Notes: generated by a model not told the origin, from the sequence alone. Shown: positions 15,501 to 24,166, counted from the first letter of the stretch. The stretch is DNA of 46,135 nucleotides from Pseudomonas sp. MIACH (GCF_001269925.1 NZ_LHVO01000021.1:1-46135), one strand, 5' to 3'. Numbers and translations are program-made.

Positions 15501-17501
15501 ATGCAAAACACGCTCACCCCGTTGGTCAGCACCCGCCTACACAAACGCGACGGCAGCCTGGTCCCCTTCAACGCCGAAAAAATCCACCACGCCCTGACCG
15601 CTGCCGGCACCGCAACCGGCGAGTACCAAGAGGCCGACGTCGACCTGTTACTGGGCGCCGTCCTGGCCCGCCTGAGGGGTATCGAACACCTGGACGTCGA
15701 ACAAATCCAGGACAGCGTCGAACGCGTGTTGATGGACGCCGGCTACTTCCTCTCCATGCGCGCCTATATCGTCTACCGCGAACAACACGGCCGCCTGCGC
15801 CGCGACCGCAAGACACTGGTGGAAGTCGCCACCTCGATGAACGAATACCTCGACCGCGAAGACTGGCGCGTGCAAGCCAATGCCAACCAGGGCTATTCCC
15901 TGGGGGGGCTGGTGTTGAACGTGTCGGGCAAGGTCACCGCCAACTATTGGCTCGACGAGGTCTACAGCCAGCAGATCGGCCGCGCGCACCGCGAGGCGGA
16001 TTTGCATATCCATGACCTGGACATGCTCGCCGGTTATTGCGCCGGCTGGTCGCTGCGTTCGCTGTTGCACGAAGGCCTCAATGGCGTGCCGGGCCGTGTC
16101 GAAGCGGGACCGCCCAAGCACTTGAGCAGCGCCCTGGGGCAGATGGTCAATTTCCTCGGCACCCTGCAAAACGAATGGGCCGGCGCCCAGGCGTTCAGCT
16201 CGTTCGATACCTACCTGGCGCCCTATGTGCGCAAGGACCAACTGAGTTACGCCGAGGTGCGCCAGGCGGTGCAGGAGTTCATCTACAACCTCAACGTGCC
16301 GTCGCGCTGGGGCACCCAGACGCCGTTTACCAACCTGACCTTCGACTGGGTGTGCCCGGAAGATCTGCGCGAGCAGGTGCCGGTGATCGGTGGTGAGGAA
16401 ATGCCGTTTGCCTATGGCGACCTGCAAGCGGAAATGGAGCTGATCAACCGCGCCTATATCGAAGTGATGCAGGCCGGCGATGCCAAGGGCCGGGTCTTCA
16501 CCTTCCCGATTCCCACCTACAACATCACCCACGATTTCCCTTGGGACAGCGAGAACGCCGACCGTCTGTTCGAGATGACCGCGCGCTACGGCCTGCCGTA
16601 TTTCCAGAACTTCCTCAATTCCGATATGCAACCCAACCAGGTGCGCTCGATGTGCTGCCGCCTGCAACTGGATGTGCGCGAGCTGCTCAAGCGCGGCGGT
16701 GGGTTGTTCGGTTCGGCGGAGCAGACCGGCAGCCTGGGCGTGGTGACGATCAACTGCGCGCGCCTCGGCTATCTGTTCAAGGGCGACACCTCGGGCCTGT
16801 TGCAACGCCTGGACAGCCTGATGGACATGGCCATGGAAAGCCTGGAGGTCAAGCGCAAGGTGATCCAGCACCATATGGACGCCGGCTTGTACCCCTACAC
16901 CAAGCGTTACCTCGGCACCTTGCGCAATCACTTCTCCACCATCGGCCTCAACGGCATGCACGAGATGCTGCGCAATTTCACCGGCGACGAGCAGGGCATG
17001 CACACCGAAGAGGGCCGCGCCTTTGCCCTCAAGCTGCTCGACCATGTGCGCGCCACCTTGCTGCGCTTCCAGGAAGACACCGGCCACCTCTACAACCTCG
17101 AAGCCACGCCGGCGGAAGGCACTACCTACCGTTTCGCCAAGGAAGACCGCAAGCGCTACCCGGACATCCTGCAGGCCGGCAGCGACGTCGCGCCGTACTA
17201 CACCAACTCCTCGCAACTGCCGGTGGGCTTTACCCAAGACCCCTTCGAAGCCCTGGAGCTGCAAGACGAACTGCAATGCAAATACACCGGCGGCACCGTG
17301 TTGCACCTGTACATGGCCGAGCAGATTTCCTCGGCCCAGGCCTGCAAGCAACTGGTGCGCAAGGCGTTGGGGCGTTTCCGCCTGCCGTACCTGACGATCA
17401 CCCCGACGTTCTCGATCTGCCCGGTGCACGGCTACCTCGCCGGTGAGCATGAGTTCTGTCCCAAGTGCGATGAAGTGCTGGCACTTGCCGCTGCGCATTG
17501 A
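15501..17501 (+). CDS. nrdD: Class III ribonucleotide reductase large chain, lacking the glycyl-radical end
   Basis: A 666-residue oxygen-sensitive reductase that makes deoxynucleotides under anaerobiosis. An N-terminal ATP-cone (about 7-100, HKRDGSLVPFNAEKIHHAL) senses ATP/dATP. The barrel follows with conserved NLNVPSRWGTQTPFTNL and the cysteine pair RSMCCRLQL. The chain ends in a zinc site, Cys640 and His643 (CPVHGY) with Cys653 and Cys656 (CPKC), then stops ten residues later. The usual C-terminal RVxGY loop with the radical glycine is absent here; it is found in the next reading frame at 17533-17688. The start at 15501 has GGAG nine bases upstream; an earlier ATG at 15447 lies at the predicted transcription start. 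Confidence 0.93.
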   Translation: MQNTLTPLVSTRLHKRDGSLVPFNAEKIHHALTAAGTATGEYQEADVDLLLGAVLARLRGIEHLDVEQIQDSVERVLMDAGYFLSMRAYIVYREQHGRLRRDRKTLVEVATSMNEYLDREDWRVQANANQGYSLGGLVLNVSGKVTANYWLDEVYSQQIGRAHREADLHIHDLDMLAGYCAGWSLRSLLHEGLNGVPGRVEAGPPKHLSSALGQMVNFLGTLQNEWAGAQAFSSFDTYLAPYVRKDQLSYAEVRQAVQEFIYNLNVPSRWGTQTPFTNLTFDWVCPEDLREQVPVIGGEEMPFAYGDLQAEMELINRAYIEVMQAGDAKGRVFTFPIPTYNITHDFPWDSENADRLFEMTARYGLPYFQNFLNSDMQPNQVRSMCCRLQLDVRELLKRGGGLFGSAEQTGSLGVVTINCARLGYLFKGDTSGLLQRLDSLMDMAMESLEVKRKVIQHHMDAGLYPYTKRYLGTLRNHFSTIGLNGMHEMLRNFTGDEQGMHTEEGRAFALKLLDHVRATLLRFQEDTGHLYNLEATPAEGTTYRFAKEDRKRYPDILQAGSDVAPYYTNSSQLPVGFTQDPFEALELQDELQCKYTGGTVLHLYMAEQISSAQACKQLVRKALGRFRLPYLTITPTFSICPVHGYLAGEHEFCPKCDEVLALAAAH

Positions 17502-17532
17502 ACCGATCTTCCAACCCGCAAGGAGATTCACC

Positions 17533-17688
17533 ATGCAAACATCCCAGCCACAACGTCAGCGCTGCGAAGTCTGGACCCGGGTGATGGGTTATCACCGGCC
17601 CGTGTCGGCGTTCAATCCTGGCAAACAATCCGAGCACAAGGAACGCGTGCATTTCACTGAAACGGCCGCCGTGGCCGGGCGCCAATGA
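17533..17688 (+). CDS. Separate glycyl-radical domain of class III ribonucleotide reductase
   Basis: A 51-residue protein whose segment RCEVWTRVMGYHRPVSAFN carries the RVxGY motif, with Gly19 as the likely radical site activated by NrdG. This segment normally forms the C-terminus of NrdD, just after the zinc site where the large chain ends here. It has its own ribosome site (AAGGAG, seven bases before ATG 17533) and lies in a different frame from nrdD after a 31-base gap. Its stop overlaps the nrdG start (ATGA). It may dock on NrdD in trans, much as the stand-alone protein GrcA (YfiD) replaces a damaged radical domain in pyruvate formate-lyase. A sequencing frameshift could mimic a split, but the dedicated ribosome site argues for a real gene. 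Confidence 0.85.
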   Translation: MQTSQPQRQRCEVWTRVMGYHRPVSAFNPGKQSEHKERVHFTETAAVAGRQ

Positions 17689-18380
17689 GTCGAGCGCTAC
17701 GGGTCGGGGGCCTCGTGCCCCTGACCACCCTCGACTACCCCGGCATGCTCGCCTGTGTGCTGTTTTGCCAAGGCTGTGCCTGGCGCTGTCGTTACTGCCA
17801 CAACCCGGACCTGATCCCGCCGCGCGGTAGCACGGAGGTGGATTGGCGCCGGGTGTTGCTGTTTTTGCAGCGACGCAAGGACTTGCTCGACGCCGTGGTG
17901 TTCAGTGGTGGCGAGCCGACCTTGCAGGAAGGCTTGCCGGCCGCCATGGATGAAGTGCGGGCGATGGGCTTTCATGTCGGCCTGCACAGCGCCGGGATCA
18001 AACCGGCAGGGTTTGCCAATGCGTTGCGGCATGCCGATTGGGTCGGCTTTGACGTCAAGGCGCTCGCCGAGGATTGCCAGTTGATCACCCAGGTCAAGCA
18101 CAGCGGTGCCGCCAACTGGCGCAGCCTCGACACCCTGTTGGCCAGCGGCGTGGAATACGAGTGCCGCACCACGGTGCATTGGCATTTGATCGACCCTCCT
18201 CGGTTGCTGTTGCTGGCCCAGCGTTTGCAAGCCAACGGCGTGCGACGCTTCGCAGTGCAAATGGTGCGTACGGCCAGCATGCTCGATGCGCAATTGTCGA
18301 GTTCACCGGCACAGGCCGCGTTGCCGGAGTTATGGGGCCGATTGCGCGAGTTGTTTCCTGCTTTTGTATTGCGAGGGTGA
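17685..18380 (+). CDS. nrdG: Anaerobic ribonucleotide reductase activase NrdG
   Basis: A 231-residue radical-SAM enzyme that uses SAM and a [4Fe-4S] cluster to generate the glycyl radical of the class III reductase. The cluster motif is CAWRCRYC (Cys31, Cys35, Cys38). The SAM-binding glycine region reads FSGGEPTLQ. The opening ([22 protein letters not shown]) is typical of the NrdG/PflA-like group used with this NrdD type, which is longer than E. coli NrdG (154). The start overlaps the stop of the small glycyl-radical gene by four bases, coupling activator and target. It is the last gene of the nrd operon. Confidence 0.93.
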   Translation: MSRALRVGGLVPLTTLDYPGMLACVLFCQGCAWRCRYCHNPDLIPPRGSTEVDWRRVLLFLQRRKDLLDAVVFSGGEPTLQEGLPAAMDEVRAMGFHVGLHSAGIKPAGFANALRHADWVGFDVKALAEDCQLITQVKHSGAANWRSLDTLLASGVEYECRTTVHWHLIDPPRLLLLAQRLQANGVRRFAVQMVRTASMLDAQLSSSPAQAALPELWGRLRELFPAFVLRG

Positions 18381-18409
18381 CGCGCGCCCTCACCGGATTT
18401 TTATACAGG

Positions 18410-18426
18410 CTGCCCATGGTGGGCAG
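18410..18426 (+). terminator. Possible weak terminator after nrdG
   Basis: CTGCCC and GGGCAG (loop ATGGT) form a six-base-pair stem followed by GTTTTC. A second hairpin, GAGGG/CCCTC at 18373-18391, overlaps the end of nrdG and is followed by ATTTTTAT. Either could end the nrd transcript just before the chemoreceptor gene. Confidence 0.4.
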
Positions 18427-18448
18427 GTTTTCATCAGGGACTCTCAGA

Positions 18449-20068
18449 ATGAAGCAATTAACCACGGCACAACGCATTGTCATCGGTTTCGCGATTGCGC
18501 CGTTGGCCCTGGTCGGGTTGGTGTTCTACGCCCTTCACGACCTGGCAACCCTCAAGCAGCAGTCCGAACAGATCGTGCAGCAGGACTGGCCACGGATCGC
18601 GCCGATCATGGTGATCGCCACCGGTGTGCGCGATAACGGGCGCAACACCCGCGACCTGCTGATCGACCAGGATAACCAGCAGGCCCAGGCCTCCATCGGC
18701 ACCACGCGCGAACGCATCACCCAGGCGTTCGCCACCCTTGAGCCGCTGCTCGACACCGCCGAAGGCAAGGCCGCCTATGCCACCTTGAAAACCCATCGCG
18801 AAGCCTACGTGGCGGCCTTCACCCAAGTGCAGGCGCTGATCAGGCAGGGCGCCCGCGAGCAGGGCCTGGCCCAGCTCAAGCAACAGGTGATCCCGGCCGA
18901 GCTGGAGGTGTTCAAGAGCCTGGATGCATTGATGGCCATGCAGGGGCGGTTGTTCGCCGAGCGCCAGCAGGCCGCGCAAACCCTGTATGACGAGGCTCGA
19001 GGCACCATGCTCGGGCTGTTCCTGCTGTGCCTGGCGCTGGTGGTGGTGGCGGCGGTGATCGTCACGCGCAGCGTCACCCGACCGTTGGGCGGCGAGCCGG
19101 ATGAAGTGGCGCGGGTGTTGAGTCATATCGCCGAGGGCAACCTGTCTATCGAGGTGCCGCTGGGCAACAGTATCGACGGCAGTGTGATGCGCAATCTGCA
19201 CCAGATGCAGCAGAACCTTAACCAGATGGTCCGGCATATCGCCGCGTCGGTGGACGGCGTGGCCAGCTCGTCGGAAGAGTTGAGCGCGGTGAGCGGCCAG
19301 ACCAGCAGCAGCCTGCAGTTGCAGGGCCAGGAAATCGAACAGGCCGCCACGGCGGTGAATGAAATGACCGCCGCCGTCGACGAAGTGGCACGCAATGCCG
19401 TGAGCACCAGCGAAGCTTCGCGCCTGTCGGAGCAGACCGCCCAGCGTGGACAGGCGCAGGTGCAGGAAACCGTGGCGTCGATCAATACCTTGGCCACCGG
19501 CGTGGTGGAAACCTCGGAGCGTATCCAGCAACTGGCCGGCCGCGTGCAAGACATCAGCAGCGTGCTCGAAGTGATCCGCAGCATTGCCGACCAGACCAAC
19601 CTGCTGGCGTTGAACGCCGCCATCGAAGCGGCCCGCGCCGGGGATGCCGGACGCGGGTTTGCGGTAGTCGCCGATGAAGTACGTGCACTGGCCCATCGCA
19701 CGCAGACCTCGACCCAGGAGATCGAGCAGATGATCGGCAATATCCGCCAGGACACCGAACACGCCGTGGCCGCCATGCACAGCAGCAGTGAGCGGGTACA
19801 GGCGACCCTGAGCGTGGCACAACGCTCGGGAGAGGCGCTGGAGGAAATCACCCGGTCCATCTCACAGATCAACGAACGCAATATGATGATTGCCAGTGCC
19901 ACCGAGGAACAGGCACTGGTGGCGCGCGAAGTGGATCGCAACCTGGTGGGCATTCGCAACCTGTCGCAGCAGGTGTTGCAGGGGGCGATACACACCGAGA
20001 CTGCCGGGCATGACCTGGCCGGAATGGCGGGGACGCTGCATCAGACGGTGGCGCGGTTCAAGGTGTAA
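18449..20068 (+). CDS. Methyl-accepting chemotaxis protein
   Basis: A 539-residue membrane receptor that signals to CheA/CheW. A transmembrane helix at about 9-29 and another near 185-208 ([18 protein letters not shown]) enclose a helical periplasmic domain of four-helix-bundle type. A HAMP domain follows, then a long signalling coiled coil. The highly conserved hairpin tip lies in [20 protein letters not shown], followed by [16 protein letters not shown]. No CheR-binding pentapeptide is present at the end (ARFKV). The ATG at 18449 is preceded by AGGGA at eight bases; upstream in-frame sequence lies inside nrdG. The ligand is unknown. Its place after the anaerobic operon may be chance, since a possible terminator lies between. 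Confidence 0.9.
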   Translation: MKQLTTAQRIVIGFAIAPLALVGLVFYALHDLATLKQQSEQIVQQDWPRIAPIMVIATGVRDNGRNTRDLLIDQDNQQAQASIGTTRERITQAFATLEPLLDTAEGKAAYATLKTHREAYVAAFTQVQALIRQGAREQGLAQLKQQVIPAELEVFKSLDALMAMQGRLFAERQQAAQTLYDEARGTMLGLFLLCLALVVVAAVIVTRSVTRPLGGEPDEVARVLSHIAEGNLSIEVPLGNSIDGSVMRNLHQMQQNLNQMVRHIAASVDGVASSSEELSAVSGQTSSSLQLQGQEIEQAATAVNEMTAAVDEVARNAVSTSEASRLSEQTAQRGQAQVQETVASINTLATGVVETSERIQQLAGRVQDISSVLEVIRSIADQTNLLALNAAIEAARAGDAGRGFAVVADEVRALAHRTQTSTQEIEQMIGNIRQDTEHAVAAMHSSSERVQATLSVAQRSGEALEEITRSISQINERNMMIASATEEQALVAREVDRNLVGIRNLSQQVLQGAIHTETAGHDLAGMAGTLHQTVARFKV

Positions 20069-20074
20069 CTTTGC

Positions 20075-20374
20075 CTGTGGGAGGGGCGGTGCGACGATTC
20101 GACTTGCTCCCGATAGCCATAGGTATCCACAACGTTGGCTCAACGCTGAACGCCCGGCAGATAGGGCTGTTGTGGCGAGCGGGCTTGTCCCGCGTTGGGC
20201 TGCGTAGCAGCCCCAGTAAGGAAGAACGCAGTGCATCAGACACTCTGTGGAGGCTGGTTTTGGGACTGCTTCGCAGCCCAACGCGGGACAAGCCCGCTCG
20301 CCACAGGGGAACTCGCCAGTCTCTGAAATTGTGTAGATATCTATGGCCATCGGGGGCAAGCCCCTCCCACATTT
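20075..20374. repeat. Nested repeats: an inverted-repeat element inside a split REP pair
   Basis: The outer arms are REPs (20075-20115, carrying the 16-base insert at 20087-20102, and 20335-20374). Their inner flanks (ATAGCCATAGGTATCCACAAC and its near-complement at about 20325-20350) still pair. Inside lies a second inverted repeat, GTGGCGAGCGGGCTTGTCCC at 20172 onward and its complement ending at 20304. It is of the same family as 25942-26098. The gene-free region between the chemoreceptor and ftrD contains nothing else. Confidence 0.85.
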
Positions 20375-20387
20375 GCATCAGTGTGCA

Positions 20388-21743
20388 TCAGCCAGCCCAC
20401 CCCCAGAACTGCAACCACCAGCCACACCCCACCAGCCCATTACTCAGCAGTACGCACAACCACCCCAGGCAGCGCGGTCGGGTTCCAAGCCCCTTGAGCT
20501 GCCGCCAACCCAACCACAAGCACCAGCCAATCGCGGCGCTCAGCATCAGTGCGCGCGCCGGTTGGACCCATGCCAATGCCAACCCTTCATAGCGCAACAA
20601 CTTCACTGTCGTCGCCGACAGCCCCAGGAACAGCCCTGCACCACCCAGGGGCGTGAGTGTCAGCGCCAGAGGCCGAAACAGTGCGCGATCACCCGCCGCG
20701 CGTGCGGCCAGGCGCAGCAGCAGCCAGCAGCCACCGCCGATCAGCAGTGCGCTGCCACCCAGGTACAGCACGATGCACAGGCCATCGAGCCAGCTGAAGC
20801 TGTCGTTGAGTTGCGGGTAGTGCGTGAGCAGCCACCACGGCGCGTTGTCTTGCAGCAGCCATAGCCAGTCGCGGCTCACCAACCATTCGGCGAGTGTCTG
20901 TTTGAGGGCGATAAACCACGGGCTGACGCTCCATTGGAACGCGCCCATGGCCAATCCGATCACGCCAAACAGCAGCAGGCGCGCATCCCACGGCGAGCCG
21001 GGTTGTCGCGGCGCCTGGAGAATCTCTTGATTGCACGAGCGGGCGATCAGTTGCACTGCGCCGCGTTGCCCGCTGCAACGGCCACAGGCATGGCAGTCGC
21101 TGGCGCCTTGCAGGCGGCGGATGTCCAGGAGGGGCGCGCAGTTGGGCAGCGGCAGGCGCGGGGCATTGTTGGCTTTCCAGCGTTGTTCATCCACGGCGAA
21201 ATGCAGCGGCGCCAGGCGGGCGAGCAGGGCGAACACGCCGCTGACCGGGCACAGGTAACGGCACCACACGCGCTTGCCGCGCACGAACAACAGGCCGACC
21301 ACCACCGCCGCCAACGTCGAGCCGCCCAGGATCAGCAATGCTGCCTGGGCGTAGTCGTACACGCTGATCAACTGGCCGTAGAGCGTGGTGAGGCAAAAGC
21401 CCAGGGTCGGCCAGCCGCCCCAACGCAGCCAGCGCGGTATGCCCAGGCCGCGCCCGTGCTGGCTGGCCCATTCGCTCAGCGAACCCTCCGGGCACAGCAC
21501 GCCGCACCACAGGCGCCCGAACAGCACCATCGACAGCAACACGAACGGCCACCAGATCCCCCAGAAGATAAATTGCGCGAGCAGCGTCAGGTTGTTCACC
21601 ACGCGCGCCTGGCTATCGGGCAACGGCAGCACGGCGGGCAGCACCAGCAACACGGCGTAGACCAGCACCACCGCCCATTGCGCGGCACGGATCAACCGCC
21701 CATGGCGGCGCATGCCATCGCCCAGTTGCTGCAACCAGCTCAT
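20388..21743 (-). CDS. ftrD: Polyferredoxin-like membrane protein FtrD
   Basis: A 451-residue inner-membrane protein with about ten hydrophobic helices and several cysteine motifs: LWCGVLCPEG, WCRYLCP and CHACGRCSG, typical of NosR/CcoG/NapH-type membrane ferredoxins. In ftrABCD operons this protein is thought to accept electrons from ferrous iron oxidised by the periplasmic FtrA/FtrB pair, allowing uptake through FtrC. The cysteine spacing around CHACGRC is reduced compared with a full 2[4Fe-4S] ferredoxin, so cluster content is uncertain. The start overlaps the ftrC stop by four bases. It is the last gene of the operon and borders the nested repeats. Confidence 0.85.
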   Translation of the reverse strand: MSWLQQLGDGMRRHGRLIRAAQWAVVLVYAVLLVLPAVLPLPDSQARVVNNLTLLAQFIFWGIWWPFVLLSMVLFGRLWCGVLCPEGSLSEWASQHGRGLGIPRWLRWGGWPTLGFCLTTLYGQLISVYDYAQAALLILGGSTLAAVVVGLLFVRGKRVWCRYLCPVSGVFALLARLAPLHFAVDEQRWKANNAPRLPLPNCAPLLDIRRLQGASDCHACGRCSGQRGAVQLIARSCNQEILQAPRQPGSPWDARLLLFGVIGLAMGAFQWSVSPWFIALKQTLAEWLVSRDWLWLLQDNAPWWLLTHYPQLNDSFSWLDGLCIVLYLGGSALLIGGGCWLLLRLAARAAGDRALFRPLALTLTPLGGAGLFLGLSATTVKLLRYEGLALAWVQPARALMLSAAIGWCLWLGWRQLKGLGTRPRCLGWLCVLLSNGLVGCGWWLQFWGWAG

Positions 21744-22582
21744 GCCGCGTGCCGGGCGCGACGCAGGCCGTTGCCCACCCAGAGCCAGTAGCCGAGCAGT
21801 ACCAACACGGTGATAAGGCTAGGCGCCGCTCGGTAGCCGGCAAAGTCGGCCAGCAGCGCGCCCAGGCCGTGGCTGTCACTGAGCAGTGCGCTGCTGTCCC
21901 AGCGGCTGTCACCGACTGCGGCGTAGGCCCACTCGGGCATGTCCAGGCCCAGCAGTTGCCCACTGATACGGTCCACGGCCGCGACCAGCAAGGCCCCGCC
22001 GAGCAGTAACAGCAGCGCCTCGCTGAGGGTGAAAAACCGTGACCAGGAGATAAAGCGCCGACTGCCGCGCAACACCAGGACGGTGAGCCCCGCCAGTGCC
22101 AGGCCGAGCAGGCCGCCAAGGGCGAACAGGCCTTGCGCCTCATCGTGCAGGCGCGCCCCGGCGCCATACAAGAACACCACGGTTTCACTGCCTTCGCGGC
22201 TCACCGCCAGCAGCGCCAGTAACAGCACGCCCCAGCCGCCCTGGCGCGCCAGGCGCTCGTCGGCTTCGCGTACCAGGGTGTGTTTGAGCGTGGCCGCGTT
22301 GCGGTGCATCCAGAACACCATCTGCACCATCAAGCCGCTGGCCAACAGGGTCAGCGCCGCTTGCAGCCACTCGCCCTGTGGACCGGTCATGGTGTCACCG
22401 GCCCAGAGCATCAAACCGGCCAGCCCGGCCGAGCACAACAACCCCAGCAGCACCCCGGCCCAGAGGAAGCGGGCCAGTTGTGCATGGCCGGCCTGGCGGC
22501 TGATCCAGGCCTGCAGAATGCCGATCACCAGCAGGGCCTCGACGCTTTCACGCCAGACAATAAACATCGATTGATTCATCAA
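21740..22582 (-). CDS. ftrC: FTR1-family iron permease FtrC
   Basis: A 280-residue integral membrane permease of the FTR1/EfeU family that carries iron across the inner membrane. The two diagnostic R-E-x-x-E iron motifs are visible: RESVE (residues 11-15) in the first helix and REGSE (129-133) in the middle. About seven hydrophobic helices are evident and the length is usual for the family. It follows ftrB by six bases and overlaps ftrD by four. The combination with a P19-like protein, a cupredoxin and a polyferredoxin marks the Ftr system rather than EfeUOB. Confidence 0.92.
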   Translation of the reverse strand: MMNQSMFIVWRESVEALLVIGILQAWISRQAGHAQLARFLWAGVLLGLLCSAGLAGLMLWAGDTMTGPQGEWLQAALTLLASGLMVQMVFWMHRNAATLKHTLVREADERLARQGGWGVLLLALLAVSREGSETVVFLYGAGARLHDEAQGLFALGGLLGLALAGLTVLVLRGSRRFISWSRFFTLSEALLLLLGGALLVAAVDRISGQLLGLDMPEWAYAAVGDSRWDSSALLSDSHGLGALLADFAGYRAAPSLITVLVLLGYWLWVGNGLRRARHAA

Positions 22583-22588
22583 CGGCTC

Positions 22589-22915
22589 CTATTCGGCGAG
22601 GATGCTGCCTTCGGGCAACTGAGGGTTGAACTCGTCGAAGAACGGGTACAACCCCGGCTTGAGCGGGTGGATCACCACAAAGGTGGTCACCCCCGCAGAC
22701 AACACCTTCTCGACCCGCAACGGTGTGCTTTCGAATTCGGCCGGGCCTTGGCCGATGTTCTTGAGCACGATCTTGAAACGCTCATCGGCCTTGACCACCA
22801 GTTGTGGTGGGTTGAAATGGCCGTCCTGCAGGCTCAACTCATAGGTGGGCAACGGTGCCGCCACTGCCGGGCCGCTTAGCAGCAGGCCGCCCAGCAACAG
22901 GGCGCGGCGCATCAA
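22589..22915 (-). CDS. ftrB: Periplasmic cupredoxin FtrB
   Basis: A 108-residue protein with a signal peptide (MMRRALLLGGLLLSGPAVAA) and a small cupredoxin-like beta-barrel (YELSLQDGHFNPPQLVV ... FVVIHPLKPGLYPFFDEF). No type 1 copper Cys ligand is apparent in the usual position, as in other FtrB/EfeO-cupredoxin-like domains. It is proposed to act with FtrA in oxidising ferrous iron before transport by FtrC. The ATG overlaps the ftrA stop by four bases, and ftrC follows six bases after its stop. Confidence 0.85.
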   Translation of the reverse strand: MMRRALLLGGLLLSGPAVAAPLPTYELSLQDGHFNPPQLVVKADERFKIVLKNIGQGPAEFESTPLRVEKVLSAGVTTFVVIHPLKPGLYPFFDEFNPQLPEGSILAE

Positions 22916-23442
22916 TAACCGCCTTTTTTGCCGATGCCGGCGTAGACGAATTCGTAGTGCACCTCGCAGCGTTCGAACCAGGGGGCGACCCCGGTTTCCT
23001 TGTCGGTATGACGGCCCAGGGAGTGGTGGCCGGTGGGCGGCAATACGCTGAAGGTGAGGGTGTATTTGCCTGGGCCTTGCAGCTTGACGTTATCGCCATA
23101 GTGCGGCCCGTCGTTGGCGACCATGGCGTGGAAGTCGCCGCTGATGGGGGTGTCGCTGCCTTGTTTCTTCAGGGTGAAAGACAGGTTGAGGTAGGGCACG
23201 AAACTGCCTTCCTGAAACCCTTGGGCATTGTCCGCCGTGGCGCGTACGTCGGCCTCCAGATGCACATCGGAATCGGCGGTGGCGCGCATCATGCCGGCGG
23301 GTGCCATCTCGATCGGTTGCAGGTACACCGCGCCGATTTCCAGGCCGGGGCAGTGTTGCGGTTCACCGATCGGGTACTCCTTGGCAACTGCCACGGAGGT
23401 ACTCAGCAGCAGGGCAAGGGACAACAAAGAAGGGCTACGCAT
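22912..23442 (-). CDS. ftrA: P19-like periplasmic iron-binding protein FtrA
   Basis: A 176-residue periplasmic protein of the P19/Tp34/FtrA family, with a signal peptide ending near VAVAKEYPIG. It binds copper and ferrous iron and presents iron to the FtrC permease. Conserved family stretches include GLEIGAVYLQPIEMAP with its metal-site Met, FVPYLNLSFTL, FHAMVANDGPHYGDN and YTLTFSVLPP. It is the first gene of the ftrABCD operon, with AGGAAG six bases before the ATG and a probable Fur site about 53 bases upstream. Confidence 0.9.
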   Translation of the reverse strand: MRSPSLLSLALLLSTSVAVAKEYPIGEPQHCPGLEIGAVYLQPIEMAPAGMMRATADSDVHLEADVRATADNAQGFQEGSFVPYLNLSFTLKKQGSDTPISGDFHAMVANDGPHYGDNVKLQGPGKYTLTFSVLPPTGHHSLGRHTDKETGVAPWFERCEVHYEFVYAGIGKKGGY

Positions 23443-23494
23443 GGAGGCTTCCTGACGGGTGAGGGGAGAGAACCCGAGTCTAGGAAGGTCAGCC

Positions 23495-23513
23495 GTAAAT
23501 AATAATGATTCCT
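23495..23513. promoter_or_regulatory. Probable Fur box of ftrABCD
   Basis: On the minus strand AGGAATCATTATTATTTAC matches 11 of 19 positions of the Fur consensus (GATAATGATAATCATTATC). It is an AT-rich island in GC-rich DNA 53 bases before ftrA, the position expected for iron repression of an uptake operon. Confidence 0.5.
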
Positions 23514-23621
23514 GTCAAGTTTCGAGGATATTTCATCTTGTCCAGGCTTGATGCCGGTCAAGGTTGCACCGGCTTTATGGGGGTAGGTTGCAGGGAGTGT
23601 TCGTCGCCAGGGAGCCCCATC

Positions 23622-23831
23622 ATGGCCAAGCCTTTTCCGCTGCACCCCAAGCACCCCGAGCGCATCTGCTGGGGCTGTGATCGCTACTGCGCTGCCACCG
23701 ACCTGGCCTGCGGCAATGGCGCCGACCGCACCATGCACCCGGCCGAAATGATCGGGGATGACTGGTACGAACATGGCGACTGGGGGCTTGCGCCCGAGCC
23801 GCCGGTTGCGGATGAGCCGTCAGCTGCCTGA
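23622..23831 (+). CDS. Small cysteine-rich protein, DUF3079 family
   Basis: A 69-residue protein of the DUF3079 type: FPLHPKHPERICWGCDRYC followed by LACGNGADRTMHPAEMIGDDWY. Four conserved cysteines in CWGCDRYC...ACGNG suggest a metal-binding site; no function is established. The ATG at 23622 has AGGGAG seven bases upstream. An upstream in-frame extension has no such site. The last 12 bases overlap the convergent gene at 23820. It is transcribed away from ftrA, so its promoter may share the Fur-site region. Confidence 0.85.
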   Translation: MAKPFPLHPKHPERICWGCDRYCAATDLACGNGADRTMHPAEMIGDDWYEHGDWGLAPEPPVADEPSAA

Positions 23832-24098
23832 GCGGGGTTTTTCCTTGCCGTCTTCATGGGTGTCAGCCGGCCTGGCGGGTTTGCTCGGCGGTTTGGCGGT
23901 GTCCTTGGTTTTTTTGTCGCTGTCCGAGGGGCTGCTGGGGTAGGTCCCCGGTGGCAGGGCGGAACCGGCGGCGCTGTCGCCACTCAATGCGTTGGAGGCA
24001 GGTTCCGGGTTATCGCCAAAGGCGGCGAGGGCGGGGCCCGAGAGCAGGGCTGACAGGCCGACGATAAGCACAATCCGTTGGGACGATCTGGTCTTCAT
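23820..24098 (-). CDS. Small secreted protein of unknown function
   Basis: A 92-residue protein with a good signal peptide (MKTRSSQRIVLIVGLSALLS ... ALAAF, cleavage near residue 26). A short low-complexity mature part follows, rich in Pro, Ser, Asp and Lys (SDSDKKTKDTAKPPSKPARP). It is probably disordered in the periplasm. A GGGGAT ribosome-like site lies upstream of the ATG. I do not recognise a family. It overlaps the end of the DUF3079 gene tail-to-tail by 12 bases and is preceded by the hemerythrin gene region on the same side. Confidence 0.7.
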   Translation of the reverse strand: MKTRSSQRIVLIVGLSALLSGPALAAFGDNPEPASNALSGDSAAGSALPPGTYPSSPSDSDKKTKDTAKPPSKPARPADTHEDGKEKPRSGS

Positions 24099-24166
24099 GA
24101 CGCTATCCCCTATCGTGTGGATGTATCAAGAGCCTGGATGGATTCCAGGCTCTGGTCATGCCTCGA

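Noticed and set aside
20071..20864. Open frames across the repeats before ftrD
   Set aside because: They read through REP and inverted-repeat DNA and then run antisense to ftrD; no coding signature.
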